From: Nostoc sp. NMS9
Lineage (GTDB): Bacteria; Cyanobacteriota; Cyanobacteriia; Cyanobacteriales; Nostocaceae
Assembly: GCF_017114995.1 (NCBI RefSeq)
Contig: NZ_JABXKL010000019.1
Location: 62,001-126,000 of the forward strand
Direction: 5' to 3'
DNA: 64,000 nucleotides
Shown here one piece after another: positions 27,702 to 37,349 of the stretch. The translations under genes were made by a program, and so were the position numbers. The notes beneath the pieces were generated by a model. It was not told the DNA's origin, ran no database searches, and saw only the letters and a list, made by a program, of their open reading frames with translations. The first letter of the stretch is position 1. The number at the start of each line of letters is the position of its first letter.

Positions 27702-28382
27702 TTATTGACGTAAACTTCCAGCTTCACAATCGCGCAACCAAGCTTTAACCCCTTGGGCAACAGTACCGTTACTACTATCGCGTGGTGGAGATAGTGGCTG
27801 CTGTTCTGAATGGGAACCAGCTTGAGAAAACATCATCACTAGTTGCCAACCACTTTTAGTTTTAGTCAATAACAGCCAGTGAAATTGTTGTAATTCTACA
27901 ACTTTCTTACCTATATATTGCCGCTCCAAGGTAGTAAAGAAAACTTGCTCAACTCCTGATGCAGCACTTTTAGACGCATCTGCACTATATTCTTCAAGGT
28001 TAAGGGGCAGAGGAGTAAACTCAGGTCTTCCTGCCACTAACATATAACTGTAAACCTGACTGCTTCTACTGAGGCGGCGGGCGCGTTGACTAGCGCGATT
28101 GGTATAACTAGGTAATTTTTGCAGTAGCTGTATAGTTAATGTTTCTAAATTTTGCTCAGAACACAAAGAACTCGCATCACTGTTGACATTTTCCTTTTCT
28201 GCTAGCGCCGAGGGTTTAGGGGTGGGGTTTATCGAGAAGGCTGGATAAGCAAAGCTATTTGAAACTACAACCCAGAAGCCACAAGCAAACAGGAAACTAT
28301 AATTTTTCTGACTGAGCGAAGAGGCAAGATTGTTCTCCCCTACACCCTGTACTCTGAGTTTCTCACTGACTCTTAGCTTCAT
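27702..28382 (-). CDS. Probable exported protein of unknown function
   Basis: A 226-aa protein whose ATG overlaps the pyrF stop by four bases (ATGA), so it is translationally coupled to pyrF. A hydrophobic segment near residues 28-44 ([22 protein letters not shown]) resembles a signal peptide, though the preceding 27 residues are long. The middle, [34 protein letters not shown], and [20 protein letters not shown] recall conserved cyanobacterial hypothetical proteins. No catalytic motif is visible. Confidence 0.7.
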   Translation of the reverse strand: MKLRVSEKLRVQGVGENNLASSLSQKNYSFLFACGFWVVVSNSFAYPAFSINPTPKPSALAEKENVNSDASSLCSEQNLETLTIQLLQKLPSYTNRASQRARRLSRSSQVYSYMLVAGRPEFTPLPLNLEEYSADASKSAASGVEQVFFTTLERQYIGKKVVELQQFHWLLLTKTKSGWQLVMMFSQAGSHSEQQPLSPPRDSSNGTVAQGVKAWLRDCEAGSLRQ

Positions 28383-29110
28383 GCCACCGTGGTTAACTCC
28401 TCAGAAATCCTCTTCCAGGCTAACTCAGGCTCAGTAGCAGCGGTGATGGGACGACCAATCACTAGATAATCTGCACCAGCTTTAATGGCTTGTGCTGGAG
28501 AGAGCGATCGCTTTTGATCGCCTTTATCTGCCCAAGTTGGTCTAACCCCCGGACAAACTAGCAAAAAGTCATTTCCACAAGTTTGTCGTAGCTGTGCCAC
28601 CTCTTGAGGCGAACAAACTACCCCATCCAAACCAGATTCCTGAGCCAGCAGGGCCATTTCTAGAGCATATTCTGGCAATTCTAGGGGTATTTTTAAATCA
28701 AATGCCAACTGCCGAGCAGAAATGCTCGTTAGCAGAGTAATAGCAATTAACTTTGGTGGTTGTACACCTGCTTTTGCAGCTCCTTCCTGTGCCGCCTCAG
28801 TTGCGGCTTTCAGGGCATCTCTACCAGCAGTAGCATGAATTGTCAGTAAATCCACTTCATATCTAGCTGCACTTCGGCAAGCACCAGCAACGGTATTAGG
28901 GATATCATCAAACTTTAAATCCAAGAAAATGCGCTTTTGGCGAGACTTTAACACTTCCAGAATTTTCGGGCCAGTGCTGGTAAACAACTCTAAACCGACT
29001 TTCCAGAAACTAACTTGTGGTAGGTGATCTATAAGAGCGATCGCACTTTGTTCATCCGGCACATCCAAAGCCACAATAACTCGTTGTTCTACCTGTTGAC
29101 CATTCCCCAT
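28379..29110 (-). CDS. pyrF: Orotidine 5-prime-phosphate decarboxylase
   Basis: A 243-aa enzyme that makes UMP from OMP. Key parts: [18 protein letters not shown], the catalytic [14 protein letters not shown] (Lys and two Asp), LLTIHATAG and late [14 protein letters not shown]. Length is normal. The start codon falls inside a CCCCATTCCCTA repeat (29102-29131), so the first four residues (MGNG) are repeat-derived; no better start exists before the conserved VALD. It overlaps the following unknown gene and lies 22 bp after tyrS, so tyrS, pyrF and 27702-28382 probably form one transcript. Confidence 0.95.
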   Translation of the reverse strand: MGNGQQVEQRVIVALDVPDEQSAIALIDHLPQVSFWKVGLELFTSTGPKILEVLKSRQKRIFLDLKFDDIPNTVAGACRSAARYEVDLLTIHATAGRDALKAATEAAQEGAAKAGVQPPKLIAITLLTSISARQLAFDLKIPLELPEYALEMALLAQESGLDGVVCSPQEVAQLRQTCGNDFLLVCPGVRPTWADKGDQKRSLSPAQAIKAGADYLVIGRPITAATEPELAWKRISEELTTVA

Positions 29111-29131
29111 TCCCTACTCCCCATTCCCTAT

Positions 29132-30322
29132 TTAAGGCACTAAGCGCACAAATTTATTTTTTCCAACTTGTAAAACTTTACCTTGTAATTCACTAGGAGC
29201 AGCGAAAGTGGTATCAGCATCAGTGATGCGATCGCCATCTAAGCGCACTCCACCTTCTTGAATTTTCCGCTTTCCTTCTCCAATGCTTTTGCACAAGCCA
29301 GTAACATTGAGAATATACGCTAACTTAGTAGGAAATTGCTCCACGCCAGCTAGAGAAAATTCTGGAACAGCACCTTCTTTGCCGCCGCTTTGGGCTGCTT
29401 CTTTCGCCTCTTGGGCTGCTTGTTCACCGTGGTACTGTTTCACAACTTCACATGCTAAAAGTGTTTGGCGATCGCGGGGATTTTCTGGCAGTTGATCCAA
29501 AGGTAAATCCGTCAACAGTTCAAAATACTCTTCCAGCAGATGATCGGGAACTCCTTGCAACTTTTGATACTTTTGTCCTGGGTGTTCTGACAATCCGATA
29601 TAATTACCTAAAGACTTAGACATTTTTTGCACGCCATCGGTGCCAATCAAAATTGGCAGCAGCATCCCAAATTGGGGCTTTTGACCAAAATGGCGCTGCA
29701 AATCTCTGCCTACAGCAATGTTAAATTTCTGATCAGTGCCACCTAATTCCACATCTGCCTCAACTGCAACCGAATCAAAACCTTGCATTAACGGGTACAG
29801 GAACTCATGGATAAAAATCGGATTCTCTTTTTTATAGCGATCGGCAAATCCTTCCTTCGCTAACATCTGCCCCACTGTCATTGTGGAGAGTAACTCCAAA
29901 ATTTTCTCTAAGTTTAACCCAGAGAGCCATTCGGAGTTATAGCGCACCTCTAACCTTCCTGGTGTGTCAAAATCCAAGATAGGACGTACTTGATCTAAAT
30001 AAGTCTGAGCATTTTTAGCTACATCTGCTTCTGTAAGCTGACGACGCACTTCAGATTTACCAGTTGGATCGCCAATACGTGCTGTAAAATCGCCAATAAT
30101 TAAAACTGCTGTATGACCTGCATCTTGAAATCCTCGCAGTTTTCGTACTGGTATGCTATGACCAAGATGAATATCAGTACCTGTAGGGTCAATCCCCAAT
30201 TTTACCCTTAAAGGTTGGTTTGTAGTTAGTAAGAGCCTTTCTAGACTTTCGCTGTTAACATCAACTGATTGTGGGAATACTTCTACTACACCACGACGCA
30301 ACCAAGCAAAATCTTGCGTCAT
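29132..30322 (-). CDS. tyrS: Tyrosyl-tRNA synthetase
   Basis: A 396-aa class I synthetase from the ATG at 30322 ([17 protein letters not shown]); a longer frame to 30454 adds 44 residues not typical of the family. HIGH-type motif is [10 protein letters not shown], the tyrosine pocket lies in [16 protein letters not shown], and the KMSKS loop is [13 protein letters not shown]. The C-terminal S4 domain ([17 protein letters not shown]) binds the tRNA. This belongs to the TyrZ-like group with HLGH rather than HVGH. First gene of the probable tyrS-pyrF transcript. Confidence 0.96.
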   Translation of the reverse strand: MTQDFAWLRRGVVEVFPQSVDVNSESLERLLLTTNQPLRVKLGIDPTGTDIHLGHSIPVRKLRGFQDAGHTAVLIIGDFTARIGDPTGKSEVRRQLTEADVAKNAQTYLDQVRPILDFDTPGRLEVRYNSEWLSGLNLEKILELLSTMTVGQMLAKEGFADRYKKENPIFIHEFLYPLMQGFDSVAVEADVELGGTDQKFNIAVGRDLQRHFGQKPQFGMLLPILIGTDGVQKMSKSLGNYIGLSEHPGQKYQKLQGVPDHLLEEYFELLTDLPLDQLPENPRDRQTLLACEVVKQYHGEQAAQEAKEAAQSGGKEGAVPEFSLAGVEQFPTKLAYILNVTGLCKSIGEGKRKIQEGGVRLDGDRITDADTTFAAPSELQGKVLQVGKNKFVRLVP

Positions 30323-30495
30323 CCGAAGAGATTCATTATTAGCTATGTTTTGCACACTAGAAGTTAAGTTGGTTATATTCACTGGCAATTTATCCACTTT
30401 CTCATCTGCCAAACTACTATAATTGCAAAAAACTAACCGCCTTGCTTCACCCAATCAATTACAGTTAAATTTACAAGTGAGGAAGTGAAATAGCC

Positions 30496-32421
30496 GTGTC
30501 GTCGTCTAGGACTTTTGAAGATAAACAGCCACAGCGTCGGGCTTCATCAGGTTTTGAGTTTTTGAAAGGAGTCGGTCAGGTAACTGGCGGTACTCTCCTC
30601 TCAATCACCATGCTGGCAAGTTCCATTGTAGCCGGAGGACTGGTTGGTTTAGCCATCAGTTTCCGTAATTTGCCAGATGTGAGACAGCTACGTAACTTCT
30701 TTCCCTCAGAAACGACTTACATTTATGACGTTAAGGGCAAACTCTTAACGAGTATTCACGGGGAAGCCAACCGAGAAGTCGTACCTCTAGACAGAATTTC
30801 GCCGAATTTAAAACGGGCAGTATTGGCAAGTGAAGATAGCCACTTTTACGATCACCACGGTATTAACCCCGTCGGCGTTGGGCGTGCTGTAGTAGTTAAT
30901 GCAGCAGCAGGCGGAGTCAAAGAGGGTGGCTCTACTGTCACCATGCAATTGGTAAAAAACCTATTTTTGTCTCGCAAGCGTGCTTTTACCCGCAAGTTAG
31001 CAGAGGCTGTGCTAGCAATCCGGTTAGAACAAATTCTCACTAAAGACCAAATATTAGAAATGTACCTCAATCAAGTTTATTGGGGTCATAACAATTATGG
31101 TGCACAAACGGCAGCCCGCAGTTACTTTAATAAGTCAGCAGAATATTTAAGCTTGGGTGAGTCAGCAATGATGGCGGGTTTAATCCAAGCACCAGAAGAA
31201 TTCAGCCCGTTTGTGAGCATGAAGCTGGCAAAACAGAAACAAAAAGAAGTGCTGGGACGGATGCTGGATTTGAACTGGATCAGCCAGTCAGAATACGACA
31301 ATGCCCTCAAGCAAGAAATCAAACTTGGAAGAATTAAATCTTTTCAAGGTAGTGCTCTACCTTATGTAACCAATACTGTAGCGCAAGAGTTGGCTAAAAA
31401 GTTTGGGCGCGAGACACTACTCAAAGGCGGGATGCGGGTGCAAACTACAGTTGATGCCAACTTCCAAATCATGGCAGAAGAAACCGTTACTAAGTGGCAT
31501 AAAACACTTCTGGGACAAGGATTATCTAAGAATCAAATGGCCTTGGTGGCAATTGATCCGCGCACACATTATATCAAAGCACTGGTGGGTGGTATAGATC
31601 CTAAGATCAGTGAATTCAATCGTGCAACTCAATCTCAGCGCCAGCCTGGATCTTCTTTTAAACCATTTGTATACTACACTGCTTTTGCTACTGGTAAATA
31701 TGGGCCAGACTCAACGGTGGTAGATGCTCCAGTTAGCTATCGAGATGGTAACGGTTGGTACTTTCCCAGAAATTATGATGGTGGTTTTAGTGGAGCTATG
31801 CCAATCCGCAGAGCTTTAGCCCAATCGCGCAACATTCCGGTGATCAAGATTGGTAAGGCTGTGGGGATGAATAGAGTCATAGAAACGTGCCGTACCTTGG
31901 GCATTATGAGTCCAATGGAACCTGTGACTTCCTTACCACTTGGTGCAATTGGTGTCACCCCTCTGGAAATGGCTAGTGCATACGCTACCTTTGCTAATTA
32001 TGGCTGGCAATCTCCACCAACTGTAATTGCCCGTGTCACCGATAGTAGTGGTAACGTGTTGCTAGATAACACCCCTAAACCACAGCTAGTTCTCGATCCT
32101 TGGGCATCAGCCGCAATTCTAGATGTGATGCGATCGGTAATCACTGAAGGTACAGGTAAAGGTGCTGCTCTCGGTCGCCCAGCCGCAGGGAAAACGGGAA
32201 CAACATCATCAGAAAAAGATATTTGGTTTGTTGGTACTGTGCCACAGTTGACAACTGCTGTCTGGGTAGGGAGAGATGACAATAGACAGTTAGCTGACCA
32301 TGCCACAGGTGGTGTCATGGTTGCTCCCATTTGGAAAGATTTTATGGAGAAGGCACTCAAGAACGTACCAGTAGAAAACTTCAAGCCACCTTCGCAGTTT
32401 TCTCGTCCCAAGTCAAATTAA
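30496..32421 (+). CDS. Class A penicillin-binding protein (PBP1A-like)
   Basis: A 641-aa bifunctional cell-wall enzyme starting at a GTG. A membrane anchor spans about residues 30-55. The glycosyltransferase domain shows ASEDSHFYDHHGI, EGGSTVTMQLVKNLFLSRKR and LAIRLEQILTKDQILEMYLNQVYWG. The transpeptidase domain has SxxK in RQPGSSFKPFVYY, SxN in AQSRNIPVIK and KTG in AAGKTGTTSSEKD. It polymerises and crosslinks peptidoglycan. Cyanobacteria have several such proteins and which one this is cannot be told. Divergent from tyrS, convergent with the DUF1825 gene. Confidence 0.94.
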   Translation: MSSSRTFEDKQPQRRASSGFEFLKGVGQVTGGTLLSITMLASSIVAGGLVGLAISFRNLPDVRQLRNFFPSETTYIYDVKGKLLTSIHGEANREVVPLDRISPNLKRAVLASEDSHFYDHHGINPVGVGRAVVVNAAAGGVKEGGSTVTMQLVKNLFLSRKRAFTRKLAEAVLAIRLEQILTKDQILEMYLNQVYWGHNNYGAQTAARSYFNKSAEYLSLGESAMMAGLIQAPEEFSPFVSMKLAKQKQKEVLGRMLDLNWISQSEYDNALKQEIKLGRIKSFQGSALPYVTNTVAQELAKKFGRETLLKGGMRVQTTVDANFQIMAEETVTKWHKTLLGQGLSKNQMALVAIDPRTHYIKALVGGIDPKISEFNRATQSQRQPGSSFKPFVYYTAFATGKYGPDSTVVDAPVSYRDGNGWYFPRNYDGGFSGAMPIRRALAQSRNIPVIKIGKAVGMNRVIETCRTLGIMSPMEPVTSLPLGAIGVTPLEMASAYATFANYGWQSPPTVIARVTDSSGNVLLDNTPKPQLVLDPWASAAILDVMRSVITEGTGKGAALGRPAAGKTGTTSSEKDIWFVGTVPQLTTAVWVGRDDNRQLADHATGGVMVAPIWKDFMEKALKNVPVENFKPPSQFSRPKSN

Positions 32422-32486
32422 AGTTAGGAGTGATAAGTTATGAGTTATGAGTTTATTGAGAACTCCTAACTCCCAACTCCTAACTT
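32421..32486. terminator. Repeat-derived hairpin between PBP and DUF1825 genes
   Basis: AAGTTAGGAG (32421-32430) and CTCCTAACTT (32477-32486) are exact complements and sit directly after the PBP stop, with T residues after the second arm. The interior is filled with GAGTTATGA-type repeats. It may terminate both convergent genes. Confidence 0.55.
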
Positions 32487-32489
32487 TTG

Positions 32490-32813
32490 TTAGGGCTGTT
32501 TTTCTAGCTCGGCTTTCATGCGCTCTAAAGTGAGGTGCATTTGGTCAAACATTTGTTGCGGGGTGACACCGAACTGACCTAATTGCGTTTTCAGTTGTTC
32601 TACTGTCATTTGTGCCATGAAATCTTCTGATAGCTCGAAGCGCTTCATAAAGATGCGATACCGATCCATCATGGTTTCCATTTGCTCAATAAACAGCTTT
32701 TTGCCATCGCGGTCAAATTTGCCGTAGCCATTGCCAAGCTTGATCAGCGCTTGATAATCCTCAAACAGCTGTTTTGCTTCTTGCTGAATTATTTCAGAAT
32801 CGAAGAATCCCAT
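32490..32813 (-). CDS. DUF1825 family protein
   Basis: A 107-aa, mostly helical soluble protein that matches the cyanobacteria-specific DUF1825 family over its length: MGFFDSEIIQQEAKQLFEDYQ, KLFIEQMETMMDRYRIFMKRFELSEDF and TVEQLKTQLGQFGVTPQQMFDQM. The family is found almost throughout cyanobacteria, but its role is not known. It starts at an ATG. No linked gene offers a clue. Confidence 0.92.
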   Translation of the reverse strand: MGFFDSEIIQQEAKQLFEDYQALIKLGNGYGKFDRDGKKLFIEQMETMMDRYRIFMKRFELSEDFMAQMTVEQLKTQLGQFGVTPQQMFDQMHLTLERMKAELEKQP

Positions 32814-32939
32814 ATTGCTTATATTAAACTGAGTGCCCAGACTCAGTAGCTTAATAGTTTTACTTCTATTTATTATTTTAGTCTAGGGGAGTAATCTAGT
32901 CACGAAGCTTCGGTTTTAGTACGGTTTGTTACCGAAATT

Positions 32940-33872
32940 TCAACACTTGACTTGAAAACGTTTACCCTTGTTAAATCGACTTAATAAAGCCGCAATACTC
33001 AGAGCTTTAGCCATTGATTTAGGATTGGTGTTTTCACCGGGTTCAATTTTTAGTCTGGTAGCGTATTTCTGAGCTAGTAAATCTTGCGGGTTAAGTTTTA
33101 ATGCTTGACGGATGTAAACCCTAGCCATGCCGAGAAATTTCTGTTTTAGATGTACTAAACCTAATAAGGCATAATAGTCGCTGTTATTTGGCTCTAACTT
33201 GATAGCATCTCGCAGTTCTTGCACGGCTAGGGCCCAATTGGCTAGCTTGACGTACTCAATAGCTCGCTGGTAGTGACGTTGAGCATAGTTTGTCAAAACT
33301 GGTTTGACATTAGTTTTTTCATTTAATGTCAATTCAACTCGTTTGACTTCTACTTCAGGGATGATGCGAACAGCTTTTTGCGGTAGAAACAGGTCAGGTT
33401 TATGCAACTGTAAGTAAACTAAATTCAGTATGCTAATTTGTTGTGTAATTTGATAGAACTGATGGAGTGATTTGTATTGAGCTTCTGCATAGGAGGCGAT
33501 TGCTTCTTCATAAAATAATTCTGCTTGGGGTGCAGACATTTCTATAATTTCCTTAGCTATGGCACTTTGCTCACACAAAGCTTGCAGCTGTAATATTCTT
33601 GCGTCCGATCGCAGCATGGCTATAGCAATCAAGCGCTTGTGTCTATTTTTGAGTTGTTCGTAAGCTGGATTGATTAAATAGCTAAGTATTGCCGTCGCTA
33701 ATTCTTGGTCTGGATTGCAGCTTTTAGCATAGCGATCGGGATGTAGCAGTTTCGCTAAAGTGTGATAGCGTTTAAAAATCTGGCGATCGTCAGCACTCAC
33801 AGAAATTCCTAGCACAGCGTAAGGATCACAAAGCTGTTTAAACCATTCTGGCGGTAGGAAGGTCTGTGACAT
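32940..33872 (-). CDS. J-domain protein with TPR repeats
   Basis: A 310-aa protein. An N-terminal J domain (residues 16-75) has DPYAVLGISVSADDRQIFKRYHTLAKLLHPDRY with an intact HPD, so it should stimulate a DnaK partner. A less conserved helical middle follows. At the C-terminus two TPR units are visible: HYQRAIEYVKLANWALAVQELRDAIKLEPNNSD and YYALLGLVHLKQKFLGMARVYIRQALKLNP. No glycine-rich or zinc region, so it is a type III J protein. The client is unknown. Confidence 0.9.
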   Translation of the reverse strand: MSQTFLPPEWFKQLCDPYAVLGISVSADDRQIFKRYHTLAKLLHPDRYAKSCNPDQELATAILSYLINPAYEQLKNRHKRLIAIAMLRSDARILQLQALCEQSAIAKEIIEMSAPQAELFYEEAIASYAEAQYKSLHQFYQITQQISILNLVYLQLHKPDLFLPQKAVRIIPEVEVKRVELTLNEKTNVKPVLTNYAQRHYQRAIEYVKLANWALAVQELRDAIKLEPNNSDYYALLGLVHLKQKFLGMARVYIRQALKLNPQDLLAQKYATRLKIEPGENTNPKSMAKALSIAALLSRFNKGKRFQVKC

Positions 33873-34099
33873 CGTAGTAGTCTAGATCCGTTAAAAACTT
33901 AAAATTAGCATCAAAGCTCAATGCACAGTCATGTGAAACCTACTCAAATTTCTTCAAATATTAAATTGTGGGGCTTACCAGCCAAAAGTCGGAAGGGCAA
34001 AACAGGGTAGCTGACTAAAATGAGTGAGTTTTGAATTGTCTGTGTGCCTTTTGGCTGTCTTATTGTAGGAACTGTGGTATTCGTATATTTATTAGAAAT

Positions 34100-34474
34100 A
34101 TGTTGACTAAGCGCAAAAGTCGAAGTGTTGCCGCTGTTTTAGCTTTTTCTGGCACGCTGACAATTTCAGGATTACATAAATTTTATCTGGGACAGCCGTT
34201 GTGGGGTGTTTTGTATGTGTTGCTTTCCTGGACACCTATCCCCAAGGTAGCTAGTGCAATTGAGGGAGTTTGGTATTTAGCTCAAGACGAAGAAGCTTTT
34301 GATCGTAATTTTAATCTCGGCAAGTCAGGGGCAAGAAACTCACAAAAGGTGATTAATCAGGTAGGAGCGATCGCTGACGCAATGCGTGAATTAGATGCTC
34401 TGCGCCAGGATGGACTGATTTCAGAGTATGAATTTGAACAAAAGCGCCGCCAATTGCTAGACCAGATTTCTTGA
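34100..34474 (+). CDS. TM2 and SHOCT domain protein
   Basis: A 124-aa protein from the ATG at 34100; a TTG at 34031 would add 23 unconvincing residues. A TM2 domain occupies about residues 8-65 (AAVLAFSGTLTISGLHKFYLGQPLWGVLYVLL, with a G-x-H-x-F-Y-x-G core). The C-terminal ADAMRELDALRQDGLISEYEFEQKRRQLL is a SHOCT segment, a short helical hairpin often found at the ends of membrane-linked proteins. Function unknown. The next gene follows after 14 bp, so the two are probably cotranscribed. Confidence 0.85.
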   Translation: MLTKRKSRSVAAVLAFSGTLTISGLHKFYLGQPLWGVLYVLLSWTPIPKVASAIEGVWYLAQDEEAFDRNFNLGKSGARNSQKVINQVGAIADAMRELDALRQDGLISEYEFEQKRRQLLDQIS

Positions 34475-34488
34475 GGTAAGCGACAATC

Positions 34489-35022
34489 ATGAATAACTGG
34501 CTACCTTTAAATTCCAGACTGCAAAAACTCCGCGCCAAGCTCCTCAACGATCCCTACTATCGCCTACAATCTGGGGAAGAAATTCAGCTAGCGGCTCAAT
34601 TAGGTATCCGCATTGATGCTAATCAAGCTACTGTAGATGATTGGTTACGTCTGCCAGGTTTGTCAATTCACCAAGCGCGATCGCTTGTGGAACTTTCACA
34701 TTCGGGTGTGAAATTTTACTGTATTGAAGATATCGCTGCGGCTTTGGGTATACCAGCGCCGCGCTTAGAGCCATTAAAGCCTCTGCTGAATTTTATTTAC
34801 TATGACCACGAATCTTTAGAAAATCCTATCCATTTAGTCAACCCGAACACAGCAACCGTTGAAAAATTAGCACAAATTCCATTTATAGATTTGTCTCTAG
34901 CGCAAACAGTGGTGCAAAATCGGCAATCAGCCGGGCCTTACCGTAACCTGGCTGATTTCCAACGGCGGTTAGAGTTAACTGGTGATGCGATCGCCCAGAT
35001 AATGTATTATTTGAGGTTTTAA
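34489..35022 (+). CDS. Helix-hairpin-helix (ComEA-like) protein
   Basis: A 177-aa protein with two helix-hairpin-helix regions: VDDWLRLPGLSIHQARSLVELSHSGVKFYCIEDIAAALGIP and, later, LVNPNTATVEKLAQIPFIDLSLAQTVVQNRQSAGPYRNLADFQRRL. The second has the NxNTAxxxxLxxIP pattern of ComEA, which binds DNA in competence. No signal peptide or membrane anchor is visible at the N-terminus, so it is not a typical surface ComEA and may act in the cytoplasm. It lies 14 bp after the TM2 gene. Confidence 0.82.
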   Translation: MNNWLPLNSRLQKLRAKLLNDPYYRLQSGEEIQLAAQLGIRIDANQATVDDWLRLPGLSIHQARSLVELSHSGVKFYCIEDIAAALGIPAPRLEPLKPLLNFIYYDHESLENPIHLVNPNTATVEKLAQIPFIDLSLAQTVVQNRQSAGPYRNLADFQRRLELTGDAIAQIMYYLRF

Positions 35023-35028
35023 GTTAAA

Positions 35029-35057
35029 AGTTAGAAGTTATTTTAAAACTTCTAACT
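35029..35057. terminator. Hairpin after the helix-hairpin-helix gene
   Basis: Exact 11-base arms AGTTAGAAGTT and AACTTCTAACT with a 7-base loop begin seven bases after the stop codon. It belongs to the same repeat family as the other convergent-gene hairpins and lies between this gene and the convergent lepB. Confidence 0.55.
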
Positions 35058-35095
35058 CTGGCAATTTTGGATTGAAAGAAAAATCCAAAATCGTT

Positions 35096-35158
35096 CGACT
35101 GAGCGTAGCCGTACCCCTCCGGGGAAGCAAGCTACGCGTAGCGTTCCGCAGGAAAGTC
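35096..35158. repeat. GC-rich dispersed repeat between convergent genes
   Basis: A GC-rich unit including CCCTCCGGGGAAGCAAGCTA and TAGCGTTCCGCAGG, related in parts to the repeats at 19503 and 55820. It lies just downstream of lepB. Confidence 0.65.
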
Positions 35159-35174
35159 TAAAATCCAAAACTGA

Positions 35175-35747
35175 TTAAATGAACCCAATGCGATCAAGAG
35201 GCCAAAAGCGAAACGTTGCCCGACCGATGACATTTTTTCTGGGTAAAAAGCCCCAATAGCGAGAGTCATTACTATCGTTGCGATTATCTCCCATGACGAA
35301 AAATTCGTCTTCTGGGACTTTTACTGGTCGATATGGCTGATTTGGAGGTTCAGCGATGTAGTCTTCTGCCAAGGGTTGACCGTTGAGGTAGACTTTGCCA
35401 GAAGCAACACTAATTACCTCACCTGGCTGGCCAATAACTCGCTTGATGAACGCTTGGTCTTTGGGATATCCTCGACGTTGTAGTTCTGCGGGTGGCTGAA
35501 AAACAATAATATCTCCAGTTATGGGAGGGTGAAAATGGTAGGAGATTTTTTCAACTACCAAGCGATCGCCAGTATGTAAGGTGGGTAACATCGAGTCAGA
35601 AGGTATATAGCGGGGTTCGGCGATAAAAGTCCTGATTAAGAATGCCAAACACAGTGCGATCGCAATTAAAATCAGATTTTCTTGCCAACTACGCCATACT
35701 TTTAATGACGCACGCTCTTTTTTTGCATCACTTTCGTGAGGAATCAT
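35175..35747 (-). CDS. lepB: Signal peptidase I
   Basis: A 190-aa S26A peptidase that removes signal peptides from exported proteins. A single N-terminal membrane helix (ENLILIAIALCLAFLIRTFI) is followed by the catalytic serine in YIPSDSMLPTLHTGDRL, the catalytic lysine in DQAFIKRVIGQPGEVI and the late box FVMGDNRNDSNDSRYWGF. Length is normal for the cyanobacterial form. It starts at an ATG. The 1.6-kb region upstream has no other gene. Confidence 0.96.
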   Translation of the reverse strand: MIPHESDAKKERASLKVWRSWQENLILIAIALCLAFLIRTFIAEPRYIPSDSMLPTLHTGDRLVVEKISYHFHPPITGDIIVFQPPAELQRRGYPKDQAFIKRVIGQPGEVISVASGKVYLNGQPLAEDYIAEPPNQPYRPVKVPEDEFFVMGDNRNDSNDSRYWGFLPRKNVIGRATFRFWPLDRIGFI

Positions 35748-36362
35748 AAAAGTTTCTAGCCAGTTTCAGAAGTAAGACAAATACCTTGATTATTTTGACT
35801 CAAAAGGTATATTAATAGGAAAACAGGGTTTAGGGTCAACCTATACAGACATTAAATAATACACTTATCTATTTGCCAAAGATAAGCAAAAGTACTGTAA
35901 ATAAACTATGACTTGTCTAAGGTAATATAAGCTAATAATTAGGATTGCTAAATATATAAATAAAAATTCTAATTGCTGTAATTATAAGGCAAGTTATGAG
36001 ACAATTGTAAGTTTTGTTTCTTCCTGCAAAAGAAGCTAGTTACAGACTGCTAGAGCGATACAACCAGTAGGTTTTTTCTTTAAACAGAAAATTGGTCGTA
36101 GAGTCGGAAAATAGTCTACCCCATGTTTGACAGTATCTGTATCACTTTACTGAAAAAAGGCAGAGGGCAGTCTTGCTGGAGGTTGAGTTGCAAGAAAATA
36201 TATTTGGGTCTGTATTATTAAGTGATATTACATAAAATTAGTCAAAATGTAAATGTATTTTTAAATGCATAAATCTAGTTAAATAAGTGCTTTTAGTAAA
36301 AAATACTACTTTTCAATATTAAATATAGACTTTAATGCTTTAATGGATAGATGTCATCCTAT

Positions 36363-36378
36363 TGTGATTTTAATCACT
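36363..36378. promoter_or_regulatory. CRP-like site, TGTGA-N6-TCACT
   Basis: TGTGATTTTAATCACT fits the TGTGA-N6-TCACA pattern of CRP-family regulators (SyCRP1/AnCrpA in cyanobacteria) with one mismatch at the last base. An identical half-site arrangement occurs at 63271-63286. A weak -10-like TAATTA lies about 40 bp to the right. Confidence 0.4.
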
Positions 36379-36716
36379 TGCCTATATTTACGAAATTAAT
36401 TTCCGTAATTACACGGTGACAGTGCATATTAAACTGTACTATTAATTAAGATATAAACATACTTAATTATCGAGAAAAAGATTCACAGACAGAAAGCTAC
36501 TAGCAATTTCGGCTAAAGTATCAGCATCCGAAAGAGAAGTAAGCTGCTGATAGAATTATTTTTGCTGAATGAGTCAAAGGTGACTAGATTTAAAGAATAA
36601 ATGCCCCTTGGCAATGAGAAACTATATTGAATCAATTTTCGTCTGGTCTATTTCATAGAAAGTACAAGGTAACATTCTGTCAGTTGAAAATTTAACTTTT
36701 TCTTAAAAAGGAAACA

Positions 36717-36803
36717 ATGGCAACAGGCAGTAAAATATATCCTATCAAGAATAGAACTAATAGTTTACCAGACTCTTTTTTTAAAGACAACCCGCCCTTG
36801 TAA
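36717..36803 (+). CDS. Possible 28-aa small protein
   Basis: An ATG with a good ribosome site (AAAAAGGAAACA just before) opens a 28-codon frame encoding MATGSKIYPIKNRTNSLPDS and eight further residues, with no hydrophobic segment. It resembles no family I recognise. The only support is the ribosome site and its place in an otherwise empty 1.6-kb gap, so it could be chance. Confidence 0.2.
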   Translation: MATGSKIYPIKNRTNSLPDSFFKDNPPL

Positions 36804-37349
36804 GTAGTTTTGTATGTTAATCAAACAATTTACTTAAGTTGTAAATTATACAGTTTTACTGTCAAAAAGTCTGGCTAAAAAAACTTCACTCTGCTAAAAG
36901 TGCAAATTGTAGGTATGACAGCTTAGTTCATCTTATTTGAAAAACTATAAAACTTGAAAGGATAATGCTGCCTTAGCAGTGAACTGAAAAACAGCAACTA
37001 ATTCAGAACTCCTATTTAAGAGGATTTTGGGGTGTGGTTAATTATCTGATTGTGTTCCTCTCCTGCTTAGAGCTAGCGGTAAGAATGTGGAAGCGCAGAG
37101 CTTACCTTTTATGACTGGGTTGAAATTAAACAGTACCAATTATTGTATATTCAACGCTGTCCAAATCTAGAGCATATAGATTTCAGTTAAAGCAATATAG
37201 TCTGTCTTATCAATTCTGAATTCTCGTTAGTACCAATTCCAATTTTCATGATTACCAGAAAGCAACTGGTATCTAAATATCTAATAAAAATGTGCTATAA
37301 CGTACCGTCATAACCGTGGTGATGGTTCGATCTTTGAAGGAGCTTTGAG

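Larger units (their letters stand above)
35748..37349. other. 1.6-kb gene-free region between lepB and deacetylase genes
   Basis: The longest gap in the window. It is AT-rich with many stop codons in all frames. I can support only a CRP-like palindrome at 36363-36378 and a doubtful 28-codon frame at 36717-36803. It could hold a non-coding RNA or a long leader of the deacetylase gene. Confidence 0.5.
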
